Origin: Alistipes sp. CAG:268
GTDB lineage: Bacteria > Bacteroidota > Bacteroidia > Bacteroidales > Rikenellaceae
NCBI GenBank assembly: GCA_000434235.1
Contig: FR891993.1
Span: forward strand, 48,647-112,646
Length of the DNA: 64,000 nt
Direction of reading: 5' to 3'
Of the stretch, positions 27,889 to 36,761 are shown piece by piece. Each line of letters starts with the position of its first letter. Position 1 is the stretch's first letter. The notes under the pieces are model-generated. The model did not search any database, was not told the DNA's origin, and saw only the letters and a program-made list of their open reading frames with translations. Both the position numbers and the translations under genes were made by a program.

Positions 27889-29178
27889 ATGAACTATAAC
27901 CAAACCCTCGAGTTTCTCTTTTCGTCGCTCCCGGCTTTCGAAAACACGGGCGCTTCGGCCTACAAACCGGGATTGGAACGCATCACCGCATTCTGCCGCC
28001 ATCTGGGCAACCCGCAGCGGAACTTCTTCACGATCCACGTCGCCGGCACCAACGGCAAAGGGTCCGTGGCACACATCATCGCCGCAGTGCTCCAGCAGGC
28101 CGGCTACCGCACGGGCCTCTTCACGTCGCCCCACCTGCAGGATTTCCGCGAACGCATCCGCGTGGACGGTGAAATGATTCCCAAGCAGAAGGTGGTGAAC
28201 TTCGTGGACAAACACCACGACAAGATGGTCGGACTGGAGCTGTCGTTCTTCGAGATGACCGCCGCGATGGCCTTCGACTACTTCGCACAGAGCGACGTCG
28301 AGGTGGCGGTGATCGAGACCGGGCTCGGAGGGCGGCTCGATGCAACGAACATCATCGTGCCGATCCTGAGCATCATCACCAACATCGGACTCGAGCATAC
28401 GGCCCTGCTGGGCGACACTCTCCAGAAGATCGCCGCCGAGAAGGCCGGGATCATCAAGAAGAGCATCCCGGTGATCATCGGCGAGGCAGACGACCGCTAC
28501 AACGGCGTGATCGAGCAGGCTGCCGCCGCCAACAAGTCGCGCGTGATCTACGCCGAACGGGAGTTCCTCTACGAGGGCCGCACGGAGCGGGACGGGAGCC
28601 AGCTCTTCCGGTTGCGCCGCACGCGCGACGACAAGGCCTTCGAAGTCGAGTTGGACCTTGCGGGCAACTACCAGAGCCACAACATCGTGACGGCTTCGGC
28701 CGCCGTGGATTTCCTCCACGAGGAGACCCCGCTGACGATCTCCCGACGCGCCTATCTCGAGGGCATGCGCGGGGCTGCGTCACACACCGCGCTGCACGGA
28801 CGCTGGCAGAAGCTGGGCGAGGCTCCGCTCACGATCTGCGACACGGGCCACAACGCCCACGGCATCGCCTATGTGGCCGAGCAGCTGAAGGCCACGCCGC
28901 ACCGGAAGCTCTACTGCGTGATGGGCTTCGTCCGCGACAAGGACCTGGCACACATCCTCCCGCTGCTGCCCCGAGACGCCCACTACATCTTCACGCAGGC
29001 CCGTTCGGAGCGGGCGCTGACGGCCGGAGAACTGACGGCCAAGGCCGCCATCTACGGGTTGCAAGGCGAGGCCGTAGCCGACGTGCAGGCCGCCGTGGCC
29101 CGGGCCCGCGAGCTGGCCGGAGCCGAAGACATGATCTTCATCGGCGGCAGTACCTACGTGGTCGGCGAGGCGCTCTGA
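27889..29178 (+). CDS. folC: Folylpolyglutamate synthase / dihydrofolate synthase
   Basis: A 429-residue ATP-dependent ligase of the Mur-ligase fold that adds glutamate to (dihydro)folate. The P-loop GTNGKGSVAHII is near residue 50. TSPHLQDFRERIRVDG follows, with the metal/folate region IETGLGGRLDATNI and IGLEHTALLGDTLQKIAAEKAGI, and the C-terminal ligase domain with CDTGHNAHG. The frame is open far upstream, but the ATG at 27889 gives the family-typical N terminus (NYNQTLEFLFSSLP). It is co-transcribed with lnt and followed by a terminator. Confidence 0.96.
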   Translation: MNYNQTLEFLFSSLPAFENTGASAYKPGLERITAFCRHLGNPQRNFFTIHVAGTNGKGSVAHIIAAVLQQAGYRTGLFTSPHLQDFRERIRVDGEMIPKQKVVNFVDKHHDKMVGLELSFFEMTAAMAFDYFAQSDVEVAVIETGLGGRLDATNIIVPILSIITNIGLEHTALLGDTLQKIAAEKAGIIKKSIPVIIGEADDRYNGVIEQAAAANKSRVIYAEREFLYEGRTERDGSQLFRLRRTRDDKAFEVELDLAGNYQSHNIVTASAAVDFLHEETPLTISRRAYLEGMRGAASHTALHGRWQKLGEAPLTICDTGHNAHGIAYVAEQLKATPHRKLYCVMGFVRDKDLAHILPLLPRDAHYIFTQARSERALTAGELTAKAAIYGLQGEAVADVQAAVARARELAGAEDMIFIGGSTYVVGEAL

Positions 29179-29204
29179 CCGGACCGTGAGGCAAACGCAA
29201 GACA

Positions 29205-29240
29205 AAGGGGTCGGAAACAGTTCCGGCCCCTTCTCTTTTT
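29205..29240 (+). terminator. Terminator after folC
   Basis: A 12-bp stem (29205-29216 with 29221-29232, one G-U pair) and an ACAG loop, followed by CTCTTTTT, 26 bases after the folC stop. The rest of the gap to 29411 holds no recognisable feature. Confidence 0.88.
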
Positions 29241-29411
29241 CCCCGTGTTCCATGTGCTGCATCCGGGCGGTCGCTCCGATCCGCCGCACGCCGTCTCCGA
29301 CCCGCGACGCACGGTCCGGCAACCGGCTGTGCGCACCAACGCCTCAGCCTCCCGGCAGCCGGCTTCTCCGGACTCCGCAGCAAACGGGCGCGCTCCCGAC
29401 CCGGCGAAGGA

Positions 29412-29717
29412 TCAGGCCTGCCCCATCTTGGGCCCCGAATCGCCCCCGGCATTCGGTGTCGGGATCTCGATCTTGCCCATCGAACTCTCGTAGCGCGCGA
29501 TGTTCTCCTGCAACGACCACAGGAGCCGCTTGGCGTGTTCGGGCGTGAGGATGATGCGGCTCTTGACATGCGCCTTCGACACGCCCGGCAGGACGGTCGC
29601 AAAATCGAGTATGAACTCCGAAGAGGAGTGTGCAATGAGTACCAGATTCGAATAGTGGCCCTGTGCGACCGCATCGTCGAGATCGATGTCGAGGCCGAAT
29701 TGTTTCATCTCTGCCAT
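29412..29717 (-). CDS. DUF3467 family protein
   Basis: Small 101-residue protein matching the DUF3467 family (VAQGHYSNLVLIAHSSSEFILDF, then RIILTPEHAKRLLWSLQENI). No signal peptide or membrane segment is visible, so it is probably cytoplasmic. The function of the family is not established to my knowledge. It is a single gene, convergent with folC and divergent from the LysE-type gene. Confidence 0.88.
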   Translation of the reverse strand: MAEMKQFGLDIDLDDAVAQGHYSNLVLIAHSSSEFILDFATVLPGVSKAHVKSRIILTPEHAKRLLWSLQENIARYESSMGKIEIPTPNAGGDSGPKMGQA

Positions 29718-29739
29718 GGTTCGCTGCTTGTTGTTTTCT

Positions 29740-29748
29740 GCAAAAATA
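29740..29748 (-). promoter_or_regulatory. -7 box for the DUF3467 gene
   Basis: TATTTTTGC on the minus strand, 22 bases upstream of the start codon. No -33 TTTG at the expected spacing. Confidence 0.5.
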
Positions 29749-29870
29749 GAAGATTTCGCCCTTTGCGAAGCCCGCAGGAGGCGTTTTTTTTCGAGATTTT
29801 TTCAACATCCCGAATCCCGAGGCCGAAGCGGCCGCAGCCCCCGCCGCCGAAGGCGGGCAGGACAAATAAA

Positions 29871-29902
29871 TTTGGTGTTGCGCGCGGGTTGTATTATCTT
29901 TG
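29871..29902 (+). promoter_or_regulatory. Promoter of the LysE-cmk-ispH gene cluster
   Basis: TTTG (29871-29874), a 20-base spacer and TATCTTTG (29895-29902), 30 bases before the ATG. It matches the Bacteroidota consensus well and may drive the long plus-strand run that follows. Confidence 0.8.
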
Positions 29903-29931
29903 TTCCCTAAAACACCCGAAAGGCGAAGAAC

Positions 29932-30609
29932 ATGGGATTTGAGATTCTGGAACTCCTCTTCCGAGGCATCTGCGTGGGCGTCGCGGCATCGATCACCGTC
30001 GGCCCCGTGGCCGTGCTCTGCATCCAGCGCACGCTCTCGAAAAGCCGCAAATCGGGCATCGTCTCCGGAATCGGAGTCGCCTGCGCCGACACGTTCATGG
30101 CCATGGCCGCCCTGTTCTTCTACTCGATGCTCCAGACCCAGATCGAGCAGTACAACACCCTGCTGCGCGTCATCGGCGGCATCTTCGTGGTCATCGTCGG
30201 CGTCTACATCTTCGCCCAGAACCCCGTGCCGCAGATCCGCCGCAACCGCGCCGGAAAGACATCGCTCGGACAGGACTTCGCCTCGATATTCGGGCTGACG
30301 ATCGCCAACTTCATCATGGTGATCCCCTACATCCTCGCCTTTTTCGCCGTCTTCAAGATCTCGAGCGGCGACATGACCCAGACGGGATTCGGCGGATTCG
30401 TCCGCTCGGTATTCGTCATCGCCGGGTTCTTCGGCGGCGCCGCCTTCTGGTGGACCCTGCTGGCATGTGTCATCAGCCTCTTCCGCCGCCGGTTCCGCCC
30501 CCGCCACATGCTCACGATCAACCACACGGCCGGCATCATCATCGGCCTGCTGGGCATATACAGCATATTATCCACCTTCTTCTCCATATTCCCCAATGTC
30601 GGACATTAA
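29932..30609 (+). CDS. LysE family membrane exporter
   Basis: A 225-residue inner-membrane protein with about six hydrophobic segments and the LysE/RhtB N-terminal signature (GVAASITVGPVAVLCIQRTL). The family exports amino acids and related small molecules; the substrate here is unknown. The 3' end overlaps the cmk start by 14 bases, indicating translational coupling. Confidence 0.9.
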   Translation: MGFEILELLFRGICVGVAASITVGPVAVLCIQRTLSKSRKSGIVSGIGVACADTFMAMAALFFYSMLQTQIEQYNTLLRVIGGIFVVIVGVYIFAQNPVPQIRRNRAGKTSLGQDFASIFGLTIANFIMVIPYILAFFAVFKISSGDMTQTGFGGFVRSVFVIAGFFGGAAFWWTLLACVISLFRRRFRPRHMLTINHTAGIIIGLLGIYSILSTFFSIFPNVGH

Positions 30610-31297
30610 ACCCAACAAGATCATCATCGCCGTAGACGGATTCTCGTCGTGCGGAAAAAGCACCTTCGCCAAGGCCATTGCGGCCCGGCTGGGATATATC
30701 TTCATCGACACCGGAGCCATGTACCGCGCCGTGACGCTCTATGCCCTGGAGCATGGCGCCATCCGTTCGGGCATCGTCGATGAGGAGGCGGTGGTCCGTC
30801 TGCTCGGGCAGATCTCGATCACCTTCCGCTTCAACCCCCAGCGCGGGGCCAGCGACATCTATGTGAACGGCGACCTGGCCGAAGGCAAGATCCGCACGAT
30901 CGAGGTGTCGAACTGCGTAAGCCGCGTGAGCGCCATCCCGGAGGTCCGGCAGAAACTCGTGGCCATGCAGCAGGAGATGGGACGCCGCCGCGGCGTGGTG
31001 ATGGACGGACGAGACATCGGCACGGTGGTATTTCCCGATGCCGAACTGAAGATATTCATGACGGCCGACCCCGCCGTACGGGCGCGCCGCCGCTACGACG
31101 AACTGAAGGCCAAGGGCGACGCGGTATCGCTCGAGGAGATCGAGCGCAACGTCCGCGAACGCGACAAGGCCGACATGTCCCGCGCGATCTCCCCGTTGCG
31201 GCAGGCCCCCGACGCCGTGGTGCTGGACAACAGCCACATGACCGTCGAGGAGCAGATGGCGTGGTTCATGGAGCGGTTCGAAGGATTGAAAAGCTGA
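30596..31297 (+). CDS. cmk: Cytidylate kinase
   Basis: A 233-residue NMP kinase phosphorylating (d)CMP. Features are the P-loop DGFSSCGKSTFAKAIA, the CMP-binding DTGAMYRAVT, VVMDGRDIGTVVFPDA and the lid region RRRYDEL. The ATG at 30596 lies inside the end of the LysE-type gene; no later start would keep the P-loop. Confidence 0.97.
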   Translation: MSDIKPNKIIIAVDGFSSCGKSTFAKAIAARLGYIFIDTGAMYRAVTLYALEHGAIRSGIVDEEAVVRLLGQISITFRFNPQRGASDIYVNGDLAEGKIRTIEVSNCVSRVSAIPEVRQKLVAMQQEMGRRRGVVMDGRDIGTVVFPDAELKIFMTADPAVRARRRYDELKAKGDAVSLEEIERNVRERDKADMSRAISPLRQAPDAVVLDNSHMTVEEQMAWFMERFEGLKS

Positions 31298-31399
31298 AAG
31301 AACGACCCGCCCTCCCGTCCGGGGAGAACGCCCGCGCGGCCACAGGTGCCGCACGCCGCGGAACGCCGGCCGGCGGGAGCGGACAAGAGAACGACCAAG

Positions 31400-32278
31400 A
31401 TGCAGATAGAGATCGACGACAAATCGGGATTCTGCTTCGGCGTAGTCCGGGCGATTTCGGAGGCCGAGCGGGCCCTCGCCGAAGGCGGTACGGTCTACTC
31501 GCTCGGGGATATCGTGCACAACCGGATCGAGGTGCAGCGCCTCGAGGGACTCGGGCTGCGGACCGTCGGCCATGCCGACATGCCCCGCCTGGGCGGCTGC
31601 CGGCTCTTCATACGCGCGCACGGGGAGCCTCCGACAACCTATGCGACGGCCTGCGAACTGGGCATCGAGGTCATCGACGCCACCTGCCCGGTGGTGGCCC
31701 GCCTCCAGCGGCGGGTGAAGCAGGCCCACGCCGGAATGCGCGCCGTGGGCGGTCAGGTCGTGATCCTCGGCAAGCGGGGGCACGCCGAGGTGGTCGGGCT
31801 CACGGGCCAGGTCGCCGACCCGACGATCGTCATCGAGACGGCTGCGGACCTCGACCGCATCGACTTCACGCGACCGATCCACTTCCTCTCGCAGACCACG
31901 CAGAGCATCGCCCTCTTCGAGCAGCTCGGCAAAGAGATGAAACGCCGCGCAACCGACCCCGCGCAGGTACGGCTCGACGACACGATCTGCCGCCAGGTAT
32001 CCGGACGCGAGGAGCATCTCGACCGGTTCGCCCGCCGGTTCGATGTCGTGATCTTCGTCTGCGGCCGCAAGTCGTCGAACGGCAAGGTGCTCTTCGAAGT
32101 GTGCCGCCGGGCCAATTCCCGGACCTACAACATCGAAGAGGCCGCAGAAATCGATCCCGCATGGCTCGAAGGCATCGCTTCGGTGGGAATATGCGGGGCG
32201 ACCTCGACGCCCAAGTGGCTCATGCAACAGGTTGCCGAGGCGGTCGGAGAGCTGGCCAAGGCCGGCGTGCGGCCGTAA
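31400..32278 (+). CDS. ispH: 4-hydroxy-3-methylbut-2-enyl diphosphate reductase
   Basis: A 292-residue iron-sulfur enzyme, last step of the MEP isoprenoid pathway, making IPP and DMAPP. The three cluster-binding cysteines are Cys12 (SGFCFGV), Cys96 (DATCPVV) and Cys197 (TICRQV). Also visible are GDIVHN, the RAHGEP motif with the catalytic-site His, and LSQTTQS. The ATG at 31400 is chosen because it gives the standard short N terminus before Cys12. It is followed 41 bases later by a small membrane protein gene. Confidence 0.96.
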   Translation: MQIEIDDKSGFCFGVVRAISEAERALAEGGTVYSLGDIVHNRIEVQRLEGLGLRTVGHADMPRLGGCRLFIRAHGEPPTTYATACELGIEVIDATCPVVARLQRRVKQAHAGMRAVGGQVVILGKRGHAEVVGLTGQVADPTIVIETAADLDRIDFTRPIHFLSQTTQSIALFEQLGKEMKRRATDPAQVRLDDTICRQVSGREEHLDRFARRFDVVIFVCGRKSSNGKVLFEVCRRANSRTYNIEEAAEIDPAWLEGIASVGICGATSTPKWLMQQVAEAVGELAKAGVRP

Positions 32279-32319
32279 CCCCGCGCCGCAGAAACAGAAA
32301 ACCAATAAAATCCGATATC

Positions 32320-32793
32320 ATGAAACGTTATTTGATCCGTTCACTGAAATATTTCGTAGCCTTGTGCGTTCTATGTGCGGGCATCATGGCGCTCAACCGC
32401 ATGATGGGGTCGGCGCTGGACATCCGGCAGACCCTCTACGTCATGTTCCACACGACCCGCGGGATGCTGCTGCCGGCGGTCATCGTCGTACTGGCAGCCC
32501 TCTACCCGAAATTCGGATTCATCGTCCGCAAGGTCGAGGGCGACGTGCAGCAGAACCGCGAGCAGATTCTGAACGCCTTCCGCTCGGCCGGGTTCGACCT
32601 CGTCCGCGAGGCCGACGAGGCACTCTTCTTCCGGGCAAAGAGTCCGCTCTACAAGCTCCTGCTGCTCGGAGAGGATGAGATCAAGGTTTCGCAATACGGC
32701 CAATGGATCCTCATCGACGGCATCCGCCGCGGTGTGGCCCGGGTCGAATACCGGCTGGATTCGTACATACGCATGAGACAATATGACAACTAA
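32320..32793 (+). CDS. Small membrane protein of unknown function
   Basis: 157 residues. Two hydrophobic segments at about 7-26 and 47-66 are followed by a soluble C-terminal domain with a KSPLYKLLLLGEDEIKV stretch. I do not recognise the family. It overlaps the downstream protease gene by 11 bases, so the two are probably translated together, which hints at a shared envelope role. Confidence 0.8.
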   Translation: MKRYLIRSLKYFVALCVLCAGIMALNRMMGSALDIRQTLYVMFHTTRGMLLPAVIVVLAALYPKFGFIVRKVEGDVQQNREQILNAFRSAGFDLVREADEALFFRAKSPLYKLLLLGEDEIKVSQYGQWILIDGIRRGVARVEYRLDSYIRMRQYDN

Positions 32794-34444
32794 ACGCAAA
32801 TACGGCTTTCTGATCGCCGCAACCGCCCTGCTGGCCGTCGCAGGGAGTTCGATCCATGCCCGCAAGGACGATTTCGGGCTGGGCCGCAACATGGAGATCA
32901 CGGTGAACATGATGCGCGAACTCGCGCTCGGATACGTCGATCCGATCGACCCCGACCGGCTGATGGAGGGGGCGGCCGCCGGCATGGTCAGCGACCTCGA
33001 CCCCTACACGGAGTACATCTCCGAGGAGGGGCTCTCGGACTTCGAACTGCTCACGACCGGCAAATACGGGGGCGTCGGCGCCCTGATCCGCAAAAAGGGC
33101 GACTGGGTGAAGATCTCGCAGCCCTATGCCGGGACCCCTTCGGACCGGGCCGGGCTGAAGATCGGAGACCTGATCCTCTCGATCGACGGCAAGTCGGCCA
33201 AAGGGCTCACGACCGAGGAGGTGTCGGGAATGCTCAAGGGCGAACCCGGCAGCAAGGTGAAGATAACGGTCATGCACCTCGACAGCACGCAGCAGAGCGT
33301 GACGCTCCGCCGCGAGCGGATCTCGATCCCGGGCGTACCCTACGCCGGCTGGGTGAAGGAGGGAATCGGATACATCCGCCACAGCGACTTTACGGAAGGG
33401 TGTTACGAGGAGATGCGCGCCGCGATCGACCGACTCCGCGCCGAGGGTGAACTGAAGGGACTGGTGCTCGACTACCGCTCGAACGGAGGCGGCATCATGC
33501 AGGAGGCCGTGAAGATCCTCTCGCTCTTCGTGCCGCGCGGCACGGTGGTCGTAACGACCCGCGGCCGCAACGAACAACGCGACTACCGCACCGAAGCCGA
33601 GCCGATCCTTCCGGACCTCCCGCTCGCCGTGCTGGTGGACGGCAGCACGGCCTCGTCGTCGGAGATCGTCGCAGGTGCACTCCAGGACCTCGACCGCGCC
33701 GTTCTCATCGGCCAGCGCAGCTTCGGGAAAGGGCTGGTGCAGGCGACCCGCCCGCTGGGATACAACACGATGCTCAAGCTCACGACGGCCAAATACTACA
33801 TTCCCTCGGGACGCTGCATCCAGGCCATCGACTACTCCCACTCGCAGGAGGGCTCCGTACGCACGGTTCCCGACTCGCTGATCTCGGAGTTCGAGACCCG
33901 TGCGGGCCGCAAGGTCTACGACGGCGGCGGCATCATGCCCGACATCGACGTGGAGCCCGAATACATCTCGCGCTTCGCCGCAACGCTCTACGCCCTGGGA
34001 TTCATCGAGGATTTCGGCGACGAGTACACGCGCCGCAACCCGGGACAGCAGATCGACATCCGCACCTTCTCGATCACCGATGCCGACTATGCCGACTTCG
34101 CCGCCTTCATGCAGGACAAGGAGGTGCCCTACGAGTCGGATACGCGCCGGGCGCTCAAGGCCCTCAAGAAGGCAGCCGAAGACGACCGCTTCGCCGAGCT
34201 CAAGGAGCAGTTCGAGCGCGTGGAGTCGGAACTCAAGGACGACACGGCCACCAACCTCGAGACCTACCGCGAACAGGTGATCGAGGCGATCAACAACGAC
34301 ATCATCCTGCGCCACGCCTACACGGCCGGCGTCATCGAACACGCCATGGCCGACGACAAGGGGGTTGCCCGGGCCGTCGAGGTGCTCGAACACCCGGACG
34401 ACTACCGCCGCATCACCACGGAGCAGGATACACGAAAAAAATAG
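32783..34444 (+). CDS. C-terminal processing peptidase (CtpA-like, S41)
   Basis: A 553-residue periplasmic serine protease. It has an N-terminal signal or anchor, then a DPYTEYIS segment and a PDZ domain (YGGVGALIRKKGDWVKI, AGLKIGDLILSIDGKSAKG). The S41 core has LDYRSNGGG, nucleophile Ser in DGSTASSSEIVAGAL and general-base Lys in GQRSFGKGLVQ. The C-terminal part, from about residue 400, contains charged helical segments. Substrates are probably envelope proteins. It overlaps the upstream small membrane protein gene. Confidence 0.95.
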   Translation: MTTKRKYGFLIAATALLAVAGSSIHARKDDFGLGRNMEITVNMMRELALGYVDPIDPDRLMEGAAAGMVSDLDPYTEYISEEGLSDFELLTTGKYGGVGALIRKKGDWVKISQPYAGTPSDRAGLKIGDLILSIDGKSAKGLTTEEVSGMLKGEPGSKVKITVMHLDSTQQSVTLRRERISIPGVPYAGWVKEGIGYIRHSDFTEGCYEEMRAAIDRLRAEGELKGLVLDYRSNGGGIMQEAVKILSLFVPRGTVVVTTRGRNEQRDYRTEAEPILPDLPLAVLVDGSTASSSEIVAGALQDLDRAVLIGQRSFGKGLVQATRPLGYNTMLKLTTAKYYIPSGRCIQAIDYSHSQEGSVRTVPDSLISEFETRAGRKVYDGGGIMPDIDVEPEYISRFAATLYALGFIEDFGDEYTRRNPGQQIDIRTFSITDADYADFAAFMQDKEVPYESDTRRALKALKKAAEDDRFAELKEQFERVESELKDDTATNLETYREQVIEAINNDIILRHAYTAGVIEHAMADDKGVARAVEVLEHPDDYRRITTEQDTRKK

Positions 34445-34480
34445 CTTTCCGCGCGCGAAGGCTCTATTGAGACAAGCGAC

Positions 34481-35659
34481 ATGAAACTCGCCCACACCAT
34501 ATTCTCGTTCCGGAACCGACTGGTCATCATCATCGTCGGCATCTCGCTGGGCGCCGTCTCGCTCCTCTACACCAACAACATGGCCCGGAGGCTCAAGGAG
34601 AAGGAGCAGCACGACGTCGTGCTCTGGGCCCACGCCATGGAGCGAATCAACCGCGACGTGCTGGGCGGTGCCCCGATGCAAGATCCGCTCGTCTCGGACA
34701 TCATGTCCACGGGCAACAACATCCCCTTCATCATCACCGACGAGAACCTCAAGGTGCTCCATTCGCACCTGATTCCCGACGAGATCATCAACCACCCGGG
34801 GAAACTGCGGCGCGAGATCGACAAGCTCACCGAGGAGAACACCCCGATCCCGGTGAAGATCCTCTGGTCGGCCAAACACTACCACATCATCTTCTACGGC
34901 AGATCGGCCCTGCTCAAGTCGCTCTACTACTTCCCCTACATCCAGATTCTGGTCTTTGCGGCATTCATATCGCTGGGATTCATCGCTTTCCGTTCGTCGA
35001 AGCACGACGAGCAGAACCGCGTGTGGATCGGTCTGGCCAAAGAGACCGCACACCAGCTCGGGACCCCCACCTCGTCGCTGCTCGGATGGATCGAATACCT
35101 GCGCTCGCAGCCCGTGGACCAGTCGGCCGTCGAGGAGATGCAGAAGGACCTCACCCACCTGATGAAGATCGTGGACCGCTTCTCGAAGATCGGCTCCGAG
35201 ACCCCGCTCACCCCGGCCAACATCAACGAGGTGGTGGGCGAATCGGTCATGTACTTCCGCAAGCGGATCCCGCGCAACGTCACGCTCGACTACAACGGAC
35301 TGGCCATCGCCCCGGTGCAGGCGAACATCAACGCCGCGCTGTTCGAATGGGTGGTGGAGAACCTGATGAAGAACTCGCTCGACGCCCTGCAGGGCCACGG
35401 AGCAATCGATGTCCGCATCTCGTCGGACGAACAGCACGTGATGATCGACGTCAAGGATACGGGCAAGGGAATCCCCAAGAGCAACTGGAAACGCATCTTC
35501 GAGCCGGGCTTCACGACCAAGACCCGCGGCTGGGGCCTCGGGTTGTCGCTCTCGCGGCGGATCGTCGAGGAGTACCACCAGGGTAAGATCGCCGTGACCG
35601 AATCCGAAATCGGCAAGGGCACGACCATCCGCATCACCCTCAAACGCATCTACGCATAA
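34481..35659 (+). CDS. Sensor histidine kinase without adjacent regulator
   Basis: A 392-residue membrane kinase. One membrane segment is near residues 14-30 and another near 150-168, enclosing a periplasmic sensor region. The phospho-acceptor His191 lies in KETAHQLGTPTSS, then come N-box (ENLMKNSLDAL), G1 (DTGKGIP) and G2 (GWGLGLSLSRRIV) motifs. No response regulator gene lies next to it, so its partner is encoded elsewhere. The stop TAA shares one base with the ATG of the DUF4271 gene. Confidence 0.94.
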   Translation: MKLAHTIFSFRNRLVIIIVGISLGAVSLLYTNNMARRLKEKEQHDVVLWAHAMERINRDVLGGAPMQDPLVSDIMSTGNNIPFIITDENLKVLHSHLIPDEIINHPGKLRREIDKLTEENTPIPVKILWSAKHYHIIFYGRSALLKSLYYFPYIQILVFAAFISLGFIAFRSSKHDEQNRVWIGLAKETAHQLGTPTSSLLGWIEYLRSQPVDQSAVEEMQKDLTHLMKIVDRFSKIGSETPLTPANINEVVGESVMYFRKRIPRNVTLDYNGLAIAPVQANINAALFEWVVENLMKNSLDALQGHGAIDVRISSDEQHVMIDVKDTGKGIPKSNWKRIFEPGFTTKTRGWGLGLSLSRRIVEEYHQGKIAVTESEIGKGTTIRITLKRIYA

Positions 35660-36726
35660 TGCAGCAGGAGGCGACATACCGGAGCAGCGATCCCGGAGCT
35701 TCCTTTTCGGCCGACATCCCCGCAGATGCCGGCCGGAGCAGCCGTACCGATACAACAGCCGGTGCGGCGACGCTGCAAAAGAGCGGTCGTGCCGTTCTGC
35801 AACAGACCGGCACGACTGCGCAGCAGGGAGGCGACTCGTTGCAGGCGACCCTGTCGCCGGCCGACTCGCTCGCCGCGGACAGTCTGGCAGCCCACACGGC
35901 CGATTCGCTGGCAGCATGGCCCTACGACCGCTACGGTACGGCCGACTCGCTGCCTGCGGAGCAGCAGGCCGTCATCTGGCGCGATACGACCGCAGAGGCC
36001 GTATTCGGCCGGGAATCGGTGCTCGTACCGCCCCGCCCGCTGCCGCAGGCCGTCGGGCAGTCGCTCACCGACAACGCTGTGTTCCAGGGCTTCGTCCTGC
36101 TGCTCGCAGGGACCTATGCCACACTGCTCTACCGCAACATCGGCGACATCCGCACGCTCCTCGGCCACGTCTCCCGCGAGCGGGCCGGCGGAGTCCGCCT
36201 CTCGGAGGATCCGGGCAGCAGCGGATTCACCCGGTTCCTGAACCTGGCGACAGCCATCGGCATGCTTTTTTTGGGCATCATCGCCGTCAAATACGGCGAC
36301 TCGATCATGCCCCCGGCCCTCTCCGAGGCCCTGTCACACGGGGCCGTGCTGGCCCTGAGCCTGATCGCAACGCTCGCCTGCGCAGCCATCGCCGCTCTCC
36401 AAAGGGGATTTCTGCAGCTGGTCGGAGCAGTCACCGCATCGCAACCGTTCGTCTCGCAACTGGGGCTTCTGCGCCGCACCTACTTCGTCCTGGGGATCAT
36501 CGTCACATCTCCCGCCCTGCTGCTCTTCGCGCTCTGTCCCCGCGGATCGGGCGACGTGTGGTTCTGCGTCATTGCCATCGAATTAGCCATTACGGCCATC
36601 CTATACCTCAGAGAGACGCTACATCTCTTTATTTCCAAAAAAATTTCAATTTTGCATTGGATTTTGTACCTTTGCGCCGTGGAAATCTTCCCGATCAGCC
36701 TCGTGTGGCTGCTGGTGGCGAGATAG
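35659..36726 (+). CDS. DUF4271 membrane protein with Ala/Ser/Asp repeat N terminus
   Basis: 355 residues. The first 130 or so are hydrophilic and low-complexity, with repeated DSLAA units (PADSLAADSLAAHTADSLAAW). The remainder has about seven hydrophobic segments and matches the DUF4271 family of Bacteroidota. In this phylum these genes usually precede the uroporphyrinogen-III synthase gene, as here. Function unknown; an envelope role is inferred. Confidence 0.85.
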   Translation: MQQEATYRSSDPGASFSADIPADAGRSSRTDTTAGAATLQKSGRAVLQQTGTTAQQGGDSLQATLSPADSLAADSLAAHTADSLAAWPYDRYGTADSLPAEQQAVIWRDTTAEAVFGRESVLVPPRPLPQAVGQSLTDNAVFQGFVLLLAGTYATLLYRNIGDIRTLLGHVSRERAGGVRLSEDPGSSGFTRFLNLATAIGMLFLGIIAVKYGDSIMPPALSEALSHGAVLALSLIATLACAAIAALQRGFLQLVGAVTASQPFVSQLGLLRRTYFVLGIIVTSPALLLFALCPRGSGDVWFCVIAIELAITAILYLRETLHLFISKKISILHWILYLCAVEIFPISLVWLLVAR

Positions 36727-36761
36727 ACACCCCGAAAGCTACAAACTAAACATTTCCGCAA

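Noticed and set aside
36653-36684. Promoter-like AT-rich stretch inside the end of the DUF4271 gene (TACCTTTGC at 36666-36674)
   Set aside because: The box matches TAnnTTTGC and could drive hemD, but it lies about 90 bases before the TTG inside coding sequence and no TTTG was confirmed at -33; not listed as a feature.
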